In this document: piece by piece, positions 1 to 10,975 of the stretch
How the letters are laid out: the number at the start of each line of letters is the position of its first letter
How positions within the stretch are numbered: the first letter of the stretch is position 1
NCBI RefSeq assembly: GCF_004342065.1
Contig: NZ_SLZU01000009.1
Location: forward strand, 112,397-176,396
Length of the DNA: 64,000 nucleotides
Direction: 5' to 3'
Source of the DNA: Primorskyibacter sedentarius
GTDB taxonomy: Bacteria > Pseudomonadota > Alphaproteobacteria > Rhodobacterales > Rhodobacteraceae
The notes under the pieces: generated by a model
What the model saw: only the letters and a program-made list of their open reading frames with translations
What the model was told of the DNA's origin: nothing
Databases searched by the model: none
Made by a program: the position numbers and the translations under genes

Positions 1-1526
1 TTCTGTGGACCGAATGGAACGCGGCCAACCTGATTGCATTCCTGCTGTTCATCGGTGCGATGGGTAAATCGGCGCAACTGTTCCTGCACACCTGGCTTCC
101 GGACGCGATGGAGGGCCCGACACCGGTTTCGGCGCTGATCCACGCGGCCACCATGGTTACCGCTGGCGTCTTCCTTGTCTGCCGCATGTCGCCGCTGATG
201 GAATACGCGCCCGAGGCGATGACCTTTGTCACCTTCATGGGCGCATCAACGGCCTTTGTCGCAGCAACGATCGGTCTGGTGCAGAATGACATCAAGCGCG
301 TGATCGCCTATTCGACCATGTCCCAGCTTGGCTACATGTTCGTGGCGGCAGGTGTGGGCGTCTATTCGGTGGCGATGTTCCACCTGCTGACACATGCCTT
401 CTTCAAGGCGATGCTCTTTCTTGGTGCCGGTTCTGTCATCCATGCAATGCATCACGAACAGGACATGCGGAACTACGGCAATCTTCGCAAGAAGATCCCC
501 TATACGTTCTGGGCGATGATGATCGGTACGCTGGCAATCACCGGCGTCGGCATTCCGCTGACCCATATCGGTTTCGCCGGTTTCCTGTCCAAGGATGCGG
601 TGATCGAGAGCGCCTGGGCCGGTACGCAAGGCGGATATGGCTTCTGGATGCTGGTTGTCGCGGCGCTGTTCACCAGCTTCTACAGCTGGCGCCTGATGTT
701 CCTGACATTCTACGGCAAGGCGCGCGGCGACCGTCACACGCATGAACATGCGCATGAATCGCCCAAGGTCATGCTGATCCCGCTTGGTGTGCTGGCGGTT
801 GGTTCGGTTCTGGCCGGGATGATCTGGTATAACAGCTTCTTCGGGGACCATAACTCGGTAAACCGTTTCTTCGGTGTGCCGGCTCATGCCGAAGCTGCAG
901 AGGGCCACGGCGAAGATGATCACGCAGGCTCCGCTGCGACCGAAGACCATGCCGCCGGCGAACACGCCGCTGACGATGCCGGTCACGGTGAGGCGGCGAC
1001 AGAACATGCCGCAGCCGATACCGATCATGCGGCAGCAGATGCCGGGCACGCCCCGGTCGCAGTCGGGATGGCACCGCAGGGCGCAATTTTTACCGGTCCG
1101 GACAACCATGTCATGGACGATGCGCATCACGCGCCGGTCTGGGTGAAGGTCAGCCCCTTCATCGCCATGCTGGTCGGTTTCGCGGTGGCCTTCTGGTTCT
1201 ACATCGTGAACCCCGAAATGCCGCGCAAATTGGCAGAGCAGCAGCGACCGCTCTACCTCTTCCTGCTCAACAAATGGTATTTTGACGAGCTTTACGACGC
1301 CATCTTCATTCGCCCTGCCAAGGCGCTTGGCCGCCTGTTGTGGAAACGCGGCGACGGCAAGGTGATCGACGGATCGATCAACGGGATCGCGATGGGCATC
1401 GTACCATTCTTCACACGGCTCGCGGGCCGCGCGCAGACCGGCTATATCTTTACCTATGCCTTCGCCATGGTGATCGGGGTTGCGATCTTCATCACCTGGA
1501 TGTCGCTCAGCGGAGGAGCGCACTGA
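1..1526 (+). CDS. nuoL: NADH-quinone oxidoreductase subunit L (NuoL), 5' truncated
   Basis: This is the large antiporter-like membrane subunit of respiratory complex I. It takes part in proton pumping at the distal end of the membrane arm. The reading frame is open from the first bases of the window, so the N-terminus lies upstream and about 507 residues are visible. The conserved antiporter core is present: the [11 protein letters not shown] segment and the [16 protein letters not shown] helix typical of NuoL. A 55-residue His/Ala/Asp/Glu-rich loop (885-1049, nine His) interrupts the membrane segments near the C-terminal third. The C-terminal helices of the lateral arm follow. The stop overlaps the nuoM start (TGATG), so the two genes are translationally coupled. 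Confidence 0.97.
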   Translation, partial: LWTEWNAANLIAFLLFIGAMGKSAQLFLHTWLPDAMEGPTPVSALIHAATMVTAGVFLVCRMSPLMEYAPEAMTFVTFMGASTAFVAATIGLVQNDIKRVIAYSTMSQLGYMFVAAGVGVYSVAMFHLLTHAFFKAMLFLGAGSVIHAMHHEQDMRNYGNLRKKIPYTFWAMMIGTLAITGVGIPLTHIGFAGFLSKDAVIESAWAGTQGGYGFWMLVVAALFTSFYSWRLMFLTFYGKARGDRHTHEHAHESPKVMLIPLGVLAVGSVLAGMIWYNSFFGDHNSVNRFFGVPAHAEAAEGHGEDDHAGSAATEDHAAGEHAADDAGHGEAATEHAAADTDHAAADAGHAPVAVGMAPQGAIFTGPDNHVMDDAHHAPVWVKVSPFIAMLVGFAVAFWFYIVNPEMPRKLAEQQRPLYLFLLNKWYFDELYDAIFIRPAKALGRLLWKRGDGKVIDGSINGIAMGIVPFFTRLAGRAQTGYIFTYAFAMVIGVAIFITWMSLSGGAH

Positions 1527-3067
1527 TGGACAACCTGCTTTCGATTGTCACCTTCCTGCCCGCACTGGCAGCGCTGATCCTTGCCGTGTTCCTGCGTGGC
1601 GGCGATGAGGCGGCGAACCGCAATGCCAAATGGCTGGCTTTGTTCGCGACGGGGGCAACCTTCCTGATCTCGCTGTTCATCCTGGTGCAGTTCGACCCCG
1701 CAAATACCGGCTTTCAGATGGTGGAAGAGGGTGCCTGGCTGCTGGGCCTGAAGTACAAGATGGGCGTCGACGGGATTTCCGTTCTGTTCGTGCTGCTGAC
1801 GACCTTCATGATGCCACTGACCATCGCGGCCAGCTGGAATGTGCAGGTCCGCGTCAAGGAATACATGATCGCCTTCCTGTTGCTGGAAACGCTGATGCTT
1901 GGCGTGTTCATGGCGCTGGATCTGGTCCTGTTCTATGTCTTCTTCGAGGCAGGCCTGATCCCGATGTTCCTGATCATCGGGATCTGGGGTGGCAAGGAAC
2001 GCATCTACGCGAGCTTCAAGTTCTTCCTGTATACTTTCCTCGGCTCTGTGCTGATGCTGGTTGCCATGGTGGCAATGTTCTCTGAGGCGGGAACGACCGA
2101 CATCCCGACATTGATGACGCATCAATTCTCGTCGGGGAGCTTTTCGATCCTTGGCATCCATGTCGTTGGTGGCATGCAAACGCTGATGTTCCTGGCCTTC
2201 TTTGCCAGCTTCGCGGTGAAAATGCCGATGTGGCCGGTTCATACCTGGCTGCCGGATGCGCACGTGCAGGCTCCGACGGCCGGGTCTGTCGTGCTGGCGG
2301 CGATCCTGCTGAAAATGGGCGGCTACGGCTTCCTGCGGTTCAGCCTGCCGATGTTCCCGGTAGGCGCCGATGTGCTGACCCCGCTGATCCTGTGGATGAG
2401 CGCGATTGCCATCGTCTACACCAGCCTTGTTGCGCTGGTGCAGGAAGACATGAAAAAGCTGATCGCCTATTCGTCGGTCGCCCATATGGGCTATGTGACG
2501 ATGGGCATCTTTGCCGCGAACCAACAGGGCGTGGACGGTGCGATCTTCCAGATGCTCAGCCACGGCTTCATCTCTGGTGCGCTCTTTCTGTGTGTCGGCG
2601 TGATCTATGACCGGATGCACACCCGCGATATCGACGCCTATGGCGGGCTGGTGAACCGGATGCCGTCCTATGCGCTGATCTTCATGTTCTTCACGATGGC
2701 CAATGTGGGCCTGCCGGGCACATCCGGCTTTGTCGGCGAATTCCTGACACTGATGGGCATCTTCCAGGTGAATACCTGGGTGGCCGCGGTCGCAACGGCA
2801 GGGGTGATCCTGTCGGCATCCTACGCGCTGTGGCTTTATCGCCGCGTGGTCCTTGGGGATCTCATCAAGGAAAGCCTGAAGTCGATCACCGACATGACCC
2901 GCCGCGAAAAGTGGATCTTTGCCCCGCTCGTGACCATGACACTTTTGCTGGGCGTCTATCCCAGCCTCGTGACAGATATCATCGGCCCCTCGGTAGAGGC
3001 GCTGGTTTCAAACTACGACACCGCTCTGGCCGCGTCTTCGGACGCTGTCGAAGTGGCGTCGCACTGA
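1526..3067 (+). CDS. nuoM: NADH-quinone oxidoreductase subunit M (NuoM)
   Basis: This is the second antiporter-like subunit of complex I, 513 residues with about 14 membrane helices. The ATG at 1526 overlaps the nuoL stop and follows a GGAGGAG ribosome site. It gives an N-terminus ([13 protein letters not shown]) typical of NuoM, so an upstream in-frame extension is not used. Family signatures are visible: the [20 protein letters not shown] segment, and [16 protein letters not shown], which resembles the equivalent helix in NuoL and NuoN. It lies between nuoL and nuoN in the standard complex I order. Confidence 0.97.
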   Translation: MDNLLSIVTFLPALAALILAVFLRGGDEAANRNAKWLALFATGATFLISLFILVQFDPANTGFQMVEEGAWLLGLKYKMGVDGISVLFVLLTTFMMPLTIAASWNVQVRVKEYMIAFLLLETLMLGVFMALDLVLFYVFFEAGLIPMFLIIGIWGGKERIYASFKFFLYTFLGSVLMLVAMVAMFSEAGTTDIPTLMTHQFSSGSFSILGIHVVGGMQTLMFLAFFASFAVKMPMWPVHTWLPDAHVQAPTAGSVVLAAILLKMGGYGFLRFSLPMFPVGADVLTPLILWMSAIAIVYTSLVALVQEDMKKLIAYSSVAHMGYVTMGIFAANQQGVDGAIFQMLSHGFISGALFLCVGVIYDRMHTRDIDAYGGLVNRMPSYALIFMFFTMANVGLPGTSGFVGEFLTLMGIFQVNTWVAAVATAGVILSASYALWLYRRVVLGDLIKESLKSITDMTRREKWIFAPLVTMTLLLGVYPSLVTDIIGPSVEALVSNYDTALAASSDAVEVASH

Positions 3068-3079
3068 GGGATCTCGGAC

Positions 3080-4522
3080 ATGCTACAGGCTGACCTCACA
3101 ATCATCCTTCCGGAAATCTTGCTGTCCGTCTACGCGATGATCGCGTTGCTGGGGGCGGTCTACACCGGCAAGGATGCGCTGGCCCCCATGCTGACCTGGG
3201 TCACGGCGGCGGTGTTCACGCTGCTGGCAATCTGGATCGGCATCAGCGGCGAGGGCGCCCAATCGGCGTTTGGCGGGATGTTCATGGATGACGGCTTTGC
3301 TCGGTTCGCCAAGGTGACGCTCTTGCTTTCGGCAGCGGCGGTGCTGGTGATGAGCCAGGAATACCTGTCGCGCCGCGGTCTGCTGCGATTTGAATTCCCT
3401 CTGCTGATCGCCCTCGCGGTTGTCGGCATGATGATGATGGTCTCCGCAGGCGACCTGATGGCGCTTTACATGGGGCTGGAGTTGCAGTCGCTGGCGCTTT
3501 ACGTCGTTGCAGCCATCCGCCGCGACAGCGTGAAATCCACAGAGGCCGGGCTGAAATATTTCGTCCTTGGCGCGCTGTCGTCGGGCCTTCTGCTTTACGG
3601 TGCGTCGCTGACCTATGGCTTTGCCGGGACCACGCTGTTCTCGGGCATCGTGCAAACCGCAACCGAGGGCCATGTCTCGCTTGGCCTGCTGTTCGGTCTG
3701 GTCCTGATCGCCTGTGGTCTGGCATTCAAGGTCTCTGCCGTGCCGTTCCACATGTGGACGCCGGATGTCTATGAAGGCTCCCCCACACCTGTGACCGCTT
3801 TCTTCGCCACCGCCCCCAAGGTTGCGGCGATGGGCCTGTTCGCCCGTGTCCTGCATGATGCGTTTGGCGGCGCGGTCGGTGACTGGCAGCAGGTCATTGC
3901 CATTCTGTCGCTTCTGTCGATGTTCCTGGGCGCGATCGCAGCGATCGGGCAGACGAATATCAAACGTCTGATGGCCTATTCCTCGATTGCCCATATGGGT
4001 TATGCGCTGATGGGTCTTGCGGCGGGAACGGCCTTCGGGGTTCAGGCGCTGCTGATCTACATGGCGATCTACGTCACGATGAATGTCGGCACCTTCGCCT
4101 TCATCCTGTCGATGGAACGCGACGGACAGCCGGTGACGGACATCAAGAGCCTGAACATGTATTCGAAGAAAGAGCCTGCAAAGGCGCTGGCTGTGCTGAT
4201 CCTGATGTTCAGCCTTGCAGGCGTTCCGCCGCTGGTGGGTTTCTTCGGCAAGCTCTACGTGCTGCGCGCGGCCTATGAGGGCGGATTGGCCTGGTTGGCC
4301 GTTGCGGGTGTTGTGGCCTCGGTAATCGGTGCCTTCTATTACCTGCGGATTGTCTTCTACATGTATTTCGGCGAAGAGAGCGACGAGGCGCTGGATGGCG
4401 GCAAGTCTCCGATCCTTTGGGGCTTTCTGATGGCGTCGGCGGCTTTGATGGTGTTGGGGGTCGTGAACCTTTTCGGCATCGAGGGAGCGGCAGCGGCCGC
4501 CGCGGCGACGCTTGTCAACTGA
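3080..4522 (+). CDS. nuoN: NADH-quinone oxidoreductase subunit N (NuoN)
   Basis: This is the third antiporter-like proton-translocating subunit of complex I, 480 residues and highly hydrophobic. Conserved features include [20 protein letters not shown] and the [19 protein letters not shown] helix. It starts 12 bases after the nuoM stop and is the last gene of the nuo operon. The C-terminus is alanine-rich. Transcription probably continues into birA, coaX and rnj, all on the same strand; only a short GC-rich inverted repeat without a T-tract lies in the 111-base gap after it. Confidence 0.97.
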   Translation: MLQADLTIILPEILLSVYAMIALLGAVYTGKDALAPMLTWVTAAVFTLLAIWIGISGEGAQSAFGGMFMDDGFARFAKVTLLLSAAAVLVMSQEYLSRRGLLRFEFPLLIALAVVGMMMMVSAGDLMALYMGLELQSLALYVVAAIRRDSVKSTEAGLKYFVLGALSSGLLLYGASLTYGFAGTTLFSGIVQTATEGHVSLGLLFGLVLIACGLAFKVSAVPFHMWTPDVYEGSPTPVTAFFATAPKVAAMGLFARVLHDAFGGAVGDWQQVIAILSLLSMFLGAIAAIGQTNIKRLMAYSSIAHMGYALMGLAAGTAFGVQALLIYMAIYVTMNVGTFAFILSMERDGQPVTDIKSLNMYSKKEPAKALAVLILMFSLAGVPPLVGFFGKLYVLRAAYEGGLAWLAVAGVVASVIGAFYYLRIVFYMYFGEESDEALDGGKSPILWGFLMASAALMVLGVVNLFGIEGAAAAAAATLVN

Positions 4523-4633
4523 CCGAACAGATCTTCTGGTTACTGAAGGGGGCGCGCCACTGGCGCGTCGCTTTCGTTTTCCGGACCTGCGGCGCCGCGT
4601 CTTTGGGGCGCATGATGCAAAGGGCGCAGTAAC

Positions 4634-5386
4634 GTGACTTTTCCCACCGGATATGGGCGGCGGGTGTTGCCGGAAGTCGACAGCACCAATGCCGAAGCTG
4701 CCCGGATTGCGGCAGAGCTTTCGGGGCCTGAATGGATCTGCGCCCTGCGCCAGACTGCAGGGCGGGGGCGACGGGGCCGTGCATGGGCAGATCAAGAGGG
4801 CAATCTTGCAGCGACGCTGGTCATGCGGGTGGAGGATGCGCCCGAAGTCACCGCCTTGCGCAGTTTCGTGGCGGCCCTGGCGCTCTTTGATGCATTTGTG
4901 ACGCTGACGGGTCGGGCTGATGCGTTCTCATTGAAATGGCCCAATGACGTGCTGTTGAATGGCGGAAAGGTTGCCGGCATTCTTCTCGAAAGCTTTCAGG
5001 TCGGGGGGGTGCGCCATCTGACCATTGGTACCGGCGTGAACCTTCGCAGGGCCCCGGATACCGCGCAGGTCGAAACCCAGGCCTTGCGCCCCGTCAGCCT
5101 TGAAGGCGAGACCGGGCTGGACGTGACGCCCGAGGCGTTCCTTGACGTGCTGGCAGGGGCATATGCCAAGCTGGAGGCGCAGTTCGTCACCCATGGCTTC
5201 ACCCCGATCCGGCGGGCGTGGCTGGACCGGGCAGCGCGGCTTGGCGAGGTCGTGACCGCCCGCACGGGAACAACCCAGACAACCGGAACGTTTGACACGG
5301 TGGACGAGGCTGGCAATCTGGTTCTGATCACGTCGCAGGGCAGGGTGTCCATTCCCGCCGCTGATGTCTTTTTCAAGGAGAGCTAG
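4634..5386 (+). CDS. birA: Biotin--[acetyl-CoA-carboxylase] ligase
   Basis: This 250-residue group I biotin protein ligase attaches biotin, through biotinyl-AMP, to the carrier protein of biotin-dependent carboxylases in the cytoplasm. The catalytic GRGRRGRAW loop near residue 43 and the KWPNDV motif near residue 100 are present. There is no N-terminal DNA-binding domain, so it should not act as the biotin repressor. The start is GTG at 4634; the residues that follow it (TFPTGYGRRVLPEVDSTNAEA) match the usual BPL start. The stop lies just before the coaX start, and the coaX ribosome site sits inside the end of this gene. Confidence 0.93.
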   Translation: MTFPTGYGRRVLPEVDSTNAEAARIAAELSGPEWICALRQTAGRGRRGRAWADQEGNLAATLVMRVEDAPEVTALRSFVAALALFDAFVTLTGRADAFSLKWPNDVLLNGGKVAGILLESFQVGGVRHLTIGTGVNLRRAPDTAQVETQALRPVSLEGETGLDVTPEAFLDVLAGAYAKLEAQFVTHGFTPIRRAWLDRAARLGEVVTARTGTTQTTGTFDTVDEAGNLVLITSQGRVSIPAADVFFKES

Positions 5387-5387
5387 G

Positions 5388-6161
5388 ATGCTGCTGGCGA
5401 TCGATTGCGGTAACACCAACACGGTCTTCTCGATCTGGGATGGAAGCGAGTTCGTGGCAACCTGGCGCACCTCTACGGAAACCCAGCGGACGGCAGATCA
5501 ATATTACGTCTGGCTTTCGACGCTGATGGAATTCCAGAAGATCGATGCCGAGATCACCCAGATGATCATCAGCTCTACAGTCCCCCGCGTCGTGTTCAAC
5601 CTGCGCGTTCTGGCGGATCGCTATTTCAACACCCGCCCCCTTGTGGTGGGCAAGCCCGAATGTGCGCTGCCTGTGGATGTGCGGGTCGATGCGGGCACGC
5701 AAGTCGGCCCGGACCGGCTGGTCAATACGGTCGCGGGATATGACCTGTTTGGCGGCGACCTGATCGTCGTGGATTTCGGCACGGCCACAACCTTTGACGT
5801 GGTCGAGGATGATGGCGCCTATGTGGGCGGGGTGATCGCGCCCGGCGTGAACCTTTCGCTGATGGCATTGCACCAGGCCGCAGCCGCCCTGCCGCATGTC
5901 GACATTTCCAAACCGCAACAGGTGGTGGGCACGAATACCGTGGCTTGCATGCAATCGGGCGTTTTCTGGGGCTATGTCGGCCTTGTCCGCGAGATTTGCA
6001 GCCGCATCAAAGAAGAGCGTCAGCGCTCGATGAAGATTATAGCGACCGGCGGGCTGGCGCCGTTATTCCAGCAGACCGACGAGCTGTTCGATGCCGTCGA
6101 CGATACCCTCACGATGCACGGGCTGACCGTCATTCATAAATTCAATCAACACGAGGACTAA
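5388..6161 (+). CDS. coaX: Type III pantothenate kinase
   Basis: It phosphorylates pantothenate in the first committed step of coenzyme A synthesis. It is 257 residues long. The start is the ATG at 5388, with AAGGAG at 5375-5380. This places the phosphate-binding AIDCGNTNT motif at the N-terminus, as in all CoaX proteins; an upstream in-frame ATG is rejected. The GPDR motif and the FGTATTFD loop are also present. The birA-coaX-rnj order after nuoN recurs in Rhodobacteraceae, and one base separates birA from coaX, so an operon is likely. Confidence 0.95.
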   Translation: MLLAIDCGNTNTVFSIWDGSEFVATWRTSTETQRTADQYYVWLSTLMEFQKIDAEITQMIISSTVPRVVFNLRVLADRYFNTRPLVVGKPECALPVDVRVDAGTQVGPDRLVNTVAGYDLFGGDLIVVDFGTATTFDVVEDDGAYVGGVIAPGVNLSLMALHQAAAALPHVDISKPQQVVGTNTVACMQSGVFWGYVGLVREICSRIKEERQRSMKIIATGGLAPLFQQTDELFDAVDDTLTMHGLTVIHKFNQHED

Positions 6162-6166
6162 CCCTT

Positions 6167-7834
6167 ATGGCAGCGCAACGCGCCATCTACCTGCCCCTCG
6201 GCGGGGCCGGCGAAATCGGAATGAACGCCTATGTCTACGGCTATGGAGAACTGGACAAGGAACGGCTGATCCTGGTGGATCTGGGCGTCACCTTCCCGGA
6301 CATGGACAGCACCCCCGGTGTAAACCTGATCCTGCCCGACATCACCTGGCTCAAGGAGCGCCGCGACCGGCTGGAGGCGATCTTCATCACCCATGCGCAT
6401 GAGGATCACGTCGGCGCTGTCGGGCATTTCTACGAACAGCTCGGCGTTCCGATCTACGCCCGTGCCTTCACCTCGAATATTGCACGCCGCAAGCTCGAGG
6501 AATACGGCATCGGGGCAGAGGCGGTGAAAACCGTCGGCCCCTGGCCGGAAAAGGTCAAGGCGGGGCCGTTCGAAGTGTCCTTCCTGCCGATCTCGCATTC
6601 GATCCCGGAAAGCTCTGCCTTGGTTCTTGATTGCCCGGACGGGCGGATGATCCACACCGGTGACTTCAAACTGGACCAGACCCCGCTGGTGGGCGAGGCG
6701 TTTGACCCTGCTCTTTGGGCCGAGGTCTCAAAGCCCGGCGTCAAGGCGCTGATCTGCGACTCAACCAATGTCTTCTCGCCCCATGCCGGGCGGTCAGAAG
6801 CCACGCTTGGACCCGAGCTTGAAAAGCTTGTCTCGGAGGCATCCGGCATGGTCGTTGCGACCACCTTCGCGTCCAACGTCGCGCGGGTGAAGACATTGGC
6901 AGAGGCCGGTGACCGTGCTGGCCGGTCGATATGTTTGCTGGGGCGCGCGATGCGCCGGATGATTGAGGCATCGATCGAAACCGGCGTGCTGACCAACTTT
7001 CCCACCGTCATCGGCCCTGAAGATGCAGTACAGATGCCGCGTGAAAACGTGATGCTGCTCGTCACCGGAAGCCAGGGCGAGCGCCGTGCAGCCTCTGCCC
7101 AGCTGGCCCGTGGCAAGTATAACGGGTTGGTGCTGAAAGAGGGCGATACCTTCCTGTTTTCGTCCAAGACCATTCCGGGGAACGAGCGCGGCGTCATCCG
7201 CATCATGAATCAGTTCTCGGAAATGGGCGTTGACGTGATCGACGATTCCAACGGGCTCTATCACGTGTCCGGCCATGCCAACCGGCCCGACCTTGAGATG
7301 ATGCACGACATCGTCAATCCGCAGATGGTGATCCCGATGCATGGCGAACACCGGCACCTGCGCGAACATGCCAAACTGGCCGAAGCCAAAGGCCGCGCCG
7401 GGATCGTTGCGGTCAATGGCATGATGCTGGACCTGTCCGGCAACGCGCCGACAGTGGCCGAATATATCGAGACGGGCCGGACCTATCTTGACGGTTCGGT
7501 TCAGATCGGTGCGATGGACGGGGTCGTGCGCGACCGTATCCGCATGGCGCTGAACGGGCATGTGATCGTCACGGTCATCCTTGATGAAGAGGATGAACCC
7601 CTTGGCGATCCGTGGTGCGATATCATGGGGCTGCCGGAGCAGGGACGCGGGAATGCACCCTTGGTTGATATTCTGGAAGCAGATCTCAGCCAGTTTCTGG
7701 GGCGCGCCGGTGAAAAGACGCTGACCAATGACAGCAAGCTCGAAGAGGGGCTGCGCCGGATCGCGCGTCAGACCACCAATAACGAAGTTGGCAAAAAGCC
7801 CGAAGTGACAGTGGTCGTGTCGCGGCTTAGCTGA
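6167..7834 (+). CDS. rnj: Ribonuclease J
   Basis: This is a metallo-beta-lactamase/beta-CASP ribonuclease of 555 residues that processes and degrades RNA through endo- and 5'-exonuclease activity. The zinc-binding HAHEDH motif is at residues 76-81. Downstream metal ligands are visible in the HTGDFK segment and in the beta-CASP motifs (ICDSTN, VTGSQGE, HVSGHA, PMHGE). It starts five bases after the coaX stop and is the last gene of the nuo-to-rnj run. Alphaproteobacteria of this group commonly use RNase J alongside RNase E. Confidence 0.95.
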   Translation: MAAQRAIYLPLGGAGEIGMNAYVYGYGELDKERLILVDLGVTFPDMDSTPGVNLILPDITWLKERRDRLEAIFITHAHEDHVGAVGHFYEQLGVPIYARAFTSNIARRKLEEYGIGAEAVKTVGPWPEKVKAGPFEVSFLPISHSIPESSALVLDCPDGRMIHTGDFKLDQTPLVGEAFDPALWAEVSKPGVKALICDSTNVFSPHAGRSEATLGPELEKLVSEASGMVVATTFASNVARVKTLAEAGDRAGRSICLLGRAMRRMIEASIETGVLTNFPTVIGPEDAVQMPRENVMLLVTGSQGERRAASAQLARGKYNGLVLKEGDTFLFSSKTIPGNERGVIRIMNQFSEMGVDVIDDSNGLYHVSGHANRPDLEMMHDIVNPQMVIPMHGEHRHLREHAKLAEAKGRAGIVAVNGMMLDLSGNAPTVAEYIETGRTYLDGSVQIGAMDGVVRDRIRMALNGHVIVTVILDEEDEPLGDPWCDIMGLPEQGRGNAPLVDILEADLSQFLGRAGEKTLTNDSKLEEGLRRIARQTTNNEVGKKPEVTVVVSRLS

Positions 7835-7838
7835 AAAA

Positions 7839-7856
7839 CGGGCCGGTATTGGCCCG
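7839..7856 (-). terminator. Intrinsic terminator-like hairpin acting on the minus strand
   Basis: A perfect 6-bp stem (CGGGCC / GGCCCG) has a 6-base loop. On the minus strand it is followed by TTTTT, while on the plus strand the run is upstream (AAAAA) and no T-tract follows. It therefore suits transcription arriving from the minus side, which is the decayed ORF or the helicase gene. It may also slow transcription leaving rnj. Confidence 0.55.
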
Positions 7857-8211
7857 GGGCCGCCGCGAAGTCCACCTTGGGCATCGCGGCGGCCAACCGG
7901 CGCATCAACGGGTCGCTTTCAGCCACCAACCACCGCGCCGTTTCGGGCGAGGGAAGCGTGTCGTCAGTGGTAGTCAAAAGCAATGATGCGAGAGCGGGCG
8001 CCCGCAGAACAAACAACGCCGTGAACACACCCATATAGCTCCGTCGCAACCCGTGGGCTTTTAGCGCCCTGTTTGGGCTGCCAATGCGGCAAGCGCCTCT
8101 ACGCAGGTCAGCGAGGCCCAAATACTCAAACAGATCAATCAGACAGGCCGGAGGATCGTCGCAAGCGACGACCTCATCATTCAGCCACTGGCAGGACTCT
8201 TCGAAAGAGAT
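7857..8211 (-). pseudogene. Unrecognised decayed ORF between rnj and the DEAD-box helicase
   Basis: An open minus-strand frame runs from a stop near 8218 through the whole gap and on into the antisense of rnj (to 7768). Its translation is protein-like near the start, for example ESCQWLNDEVVACDDPPACL, followed by LIDLFEYLGL. It has no ATG. An ATC occupies the expected start at 8211-8209, with AAAGGA just upstream but at a short spacing. The minus-strand terminator hairpin lies inside the frame, so the original stop has probably been lost. I do not recognise the family. It could be a relic gene or a chance open frame; no other gene fits this 411-base gap. Confidence 0.3.
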
Positions 8212-8245
8212 CGTCCTTTAGAGAAGCGCGTGATCGAGCGTGAAG

Positions 8246-9727
<1,482 letters not shown>

Positions 9728-10024
9728 CTGTATCCGATAATAACGGACACTGTCTGGCCCGTACTTCTGGTGAGGATCAGGCCCGTACGGCCCAGTGGTT
9801 TTCCACATGCGCGATCCACGCGCGTTATCTACCCGAAAAGCGGCTTTGGGGTCAATGCGGATGCGTTTGAGCGACAGCTTCGCGCGAAATAGGTAGACAG
9901 TTTCGCCGATATAGCAACACTGTGCAGCCGGTTTCTGGCCTGACAATGGGTGATTGACCGGAATTCGGACAGGTTTCGGGGGTTTGCGCGCGGTGCCGCT
10001 GACCCAAACGCGGCACCTTGGGCT

Positions 10025-10975
10025 TCAGGCGCCGGGAAAGTGGCTCTGGCGTTTGGCGGCAAGGTCCAACCGGATGCGTCGCAGCAAACCTTCGTCCTGC
10101 AGGCGCTGGCACAGGGGCGCGGAGGCGGTGCAGACCTCGGAATAAAAGGCGCGAAGGCCGGGCTCGCCCTCTTTGGCCTCTATCTGACCAAACAGGTCAT
10201 GCAGGTTGGGTGTCTCCGCGCCCGTGCGGACCTGCGGGTTGAGTTCCGCGCGGTAAGAACCCCGATCCAGTCGAAAGCGATAGGTGCGCTGCCAGTCCTC
10301 CCAGCTTTTGGCATGCAGATGCAGCAGTTCAGTGCCGGGCAGGGGCTGTTCGCCGGGGTTCTGGACATCACCGACGATGATGTTGTGGATCCTGATCTGC
10401 GGTTGCCGAAGCGTGGTGCGAAAGATCAGTTTTCCGGCGACATGGCTGAGAAAGCCGCCCGAAAGGTAGCGCCCATAGGTTGGAAAGCACCGCTCTGCGG
10501 CCGCCTGCCGCGCTTTCTGATCGATATGAAAAGCCTTGAAGACAGTCTCGCCTTGGGCCGTGCCAGAGCCGGGCGCCAGAGCCTCGACCGGCCTGACGCG
10601 GGCAACGCTGCAGTCCGCGGGCAGGGTGGCAAGCTGCTCTGCCAGCGGTGTGGCGGGGCAGAGCAGCTCGTCAACGTCGATATGGGTCAGCCAGTCGACC
10701 TGCGTTTTGCGGTTAAAGGCGTCGCGGGCGTTCAGAGACTGGCGGGCCTGATGCTTGTCGGGCCGCTGCGGTTTCTTCGCCCAATAGGCGGCATCGCAGG
10801 CGGTGACGCGTATTTTCGGATGAGCCCCCAGAAGGGCAGTTGTCTTGGGGTCGGGATCGTCAAGATAGAGGAACAACCGGTGCGCGCCCAGTTCCAGATG
10901 CCAGGCGGCGAAATCAAGGATCTGCTCCAGCGGTGCCTTGACGGTGGACACAATGCCCCAGCGCGGCTCAGTCAT
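10025..10975 (-). CDS. Glycosyltransferase family 2-like protein (first of a tandem pair)
   Basis: This 316-residue protein contains a Glyco_tranf_2_4-type fold. The N-terminal WGIVSTVKAP strand is followed by a helix (LDFAAWHLELGAHRLFLYLDDPDP) and then by HIDVDELL near residue 115, which carries the DxD-like metal/nucleotide-sugar site. The ATG at 10975 overlaps the end of the upstream paralogue by 8 bases, so the pair is translationally coupled. The two share the fold and motif order (W-G-x-V-S-T-V, LELGA, ACDA, HIDVDE). The acceptor and sugar are unknown; such proteins in Rhodobacteraceae are usually assigned to surface polysaccharide work by inference only. Confidence 0.8.
   Translation of the reverse strand: MTEPRWGIVSTVKAPLEQILDFAAWHLELGAHRLFLYLDDPDPKTTALLGAHPKIRVTACDAAYWAKKPQRPDKHQARQSLNARDAFNRKTQVDWLTHIDVDELLCPATPLAEQLATLPADCSVARVRPVEALAPGSGTAQGETVFKAFHIDQKARQAAAERCFPTYGRYLSGGFLSHVAGKLIFRTTLRQPQIRIHNIIVGDVQNPGEQPLPGTELLHLHAKSWEDWQRTYRFRLDRGSYRAELNPQVRTGAETPNLHDLFGQIEAKEGEPGLRAFYSEVCTASAPLCQRLQDEGLLRRIRLDLAAKRQSHFPGA

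Noticed and set aside
246..1523. Long minus-strand open frame across nuoL
   Set aside because: It is antisense to the well-supported nuoL frame, has low-complexity His/Arg content and no family match.
3083..4795. 570-codon minus-strand frame over nuoN and birA
   Set aside because: It is an antisense shadow of two recognised genes, with high Arg/His/Gln content typical of reverse reading of GC-rich DNA.
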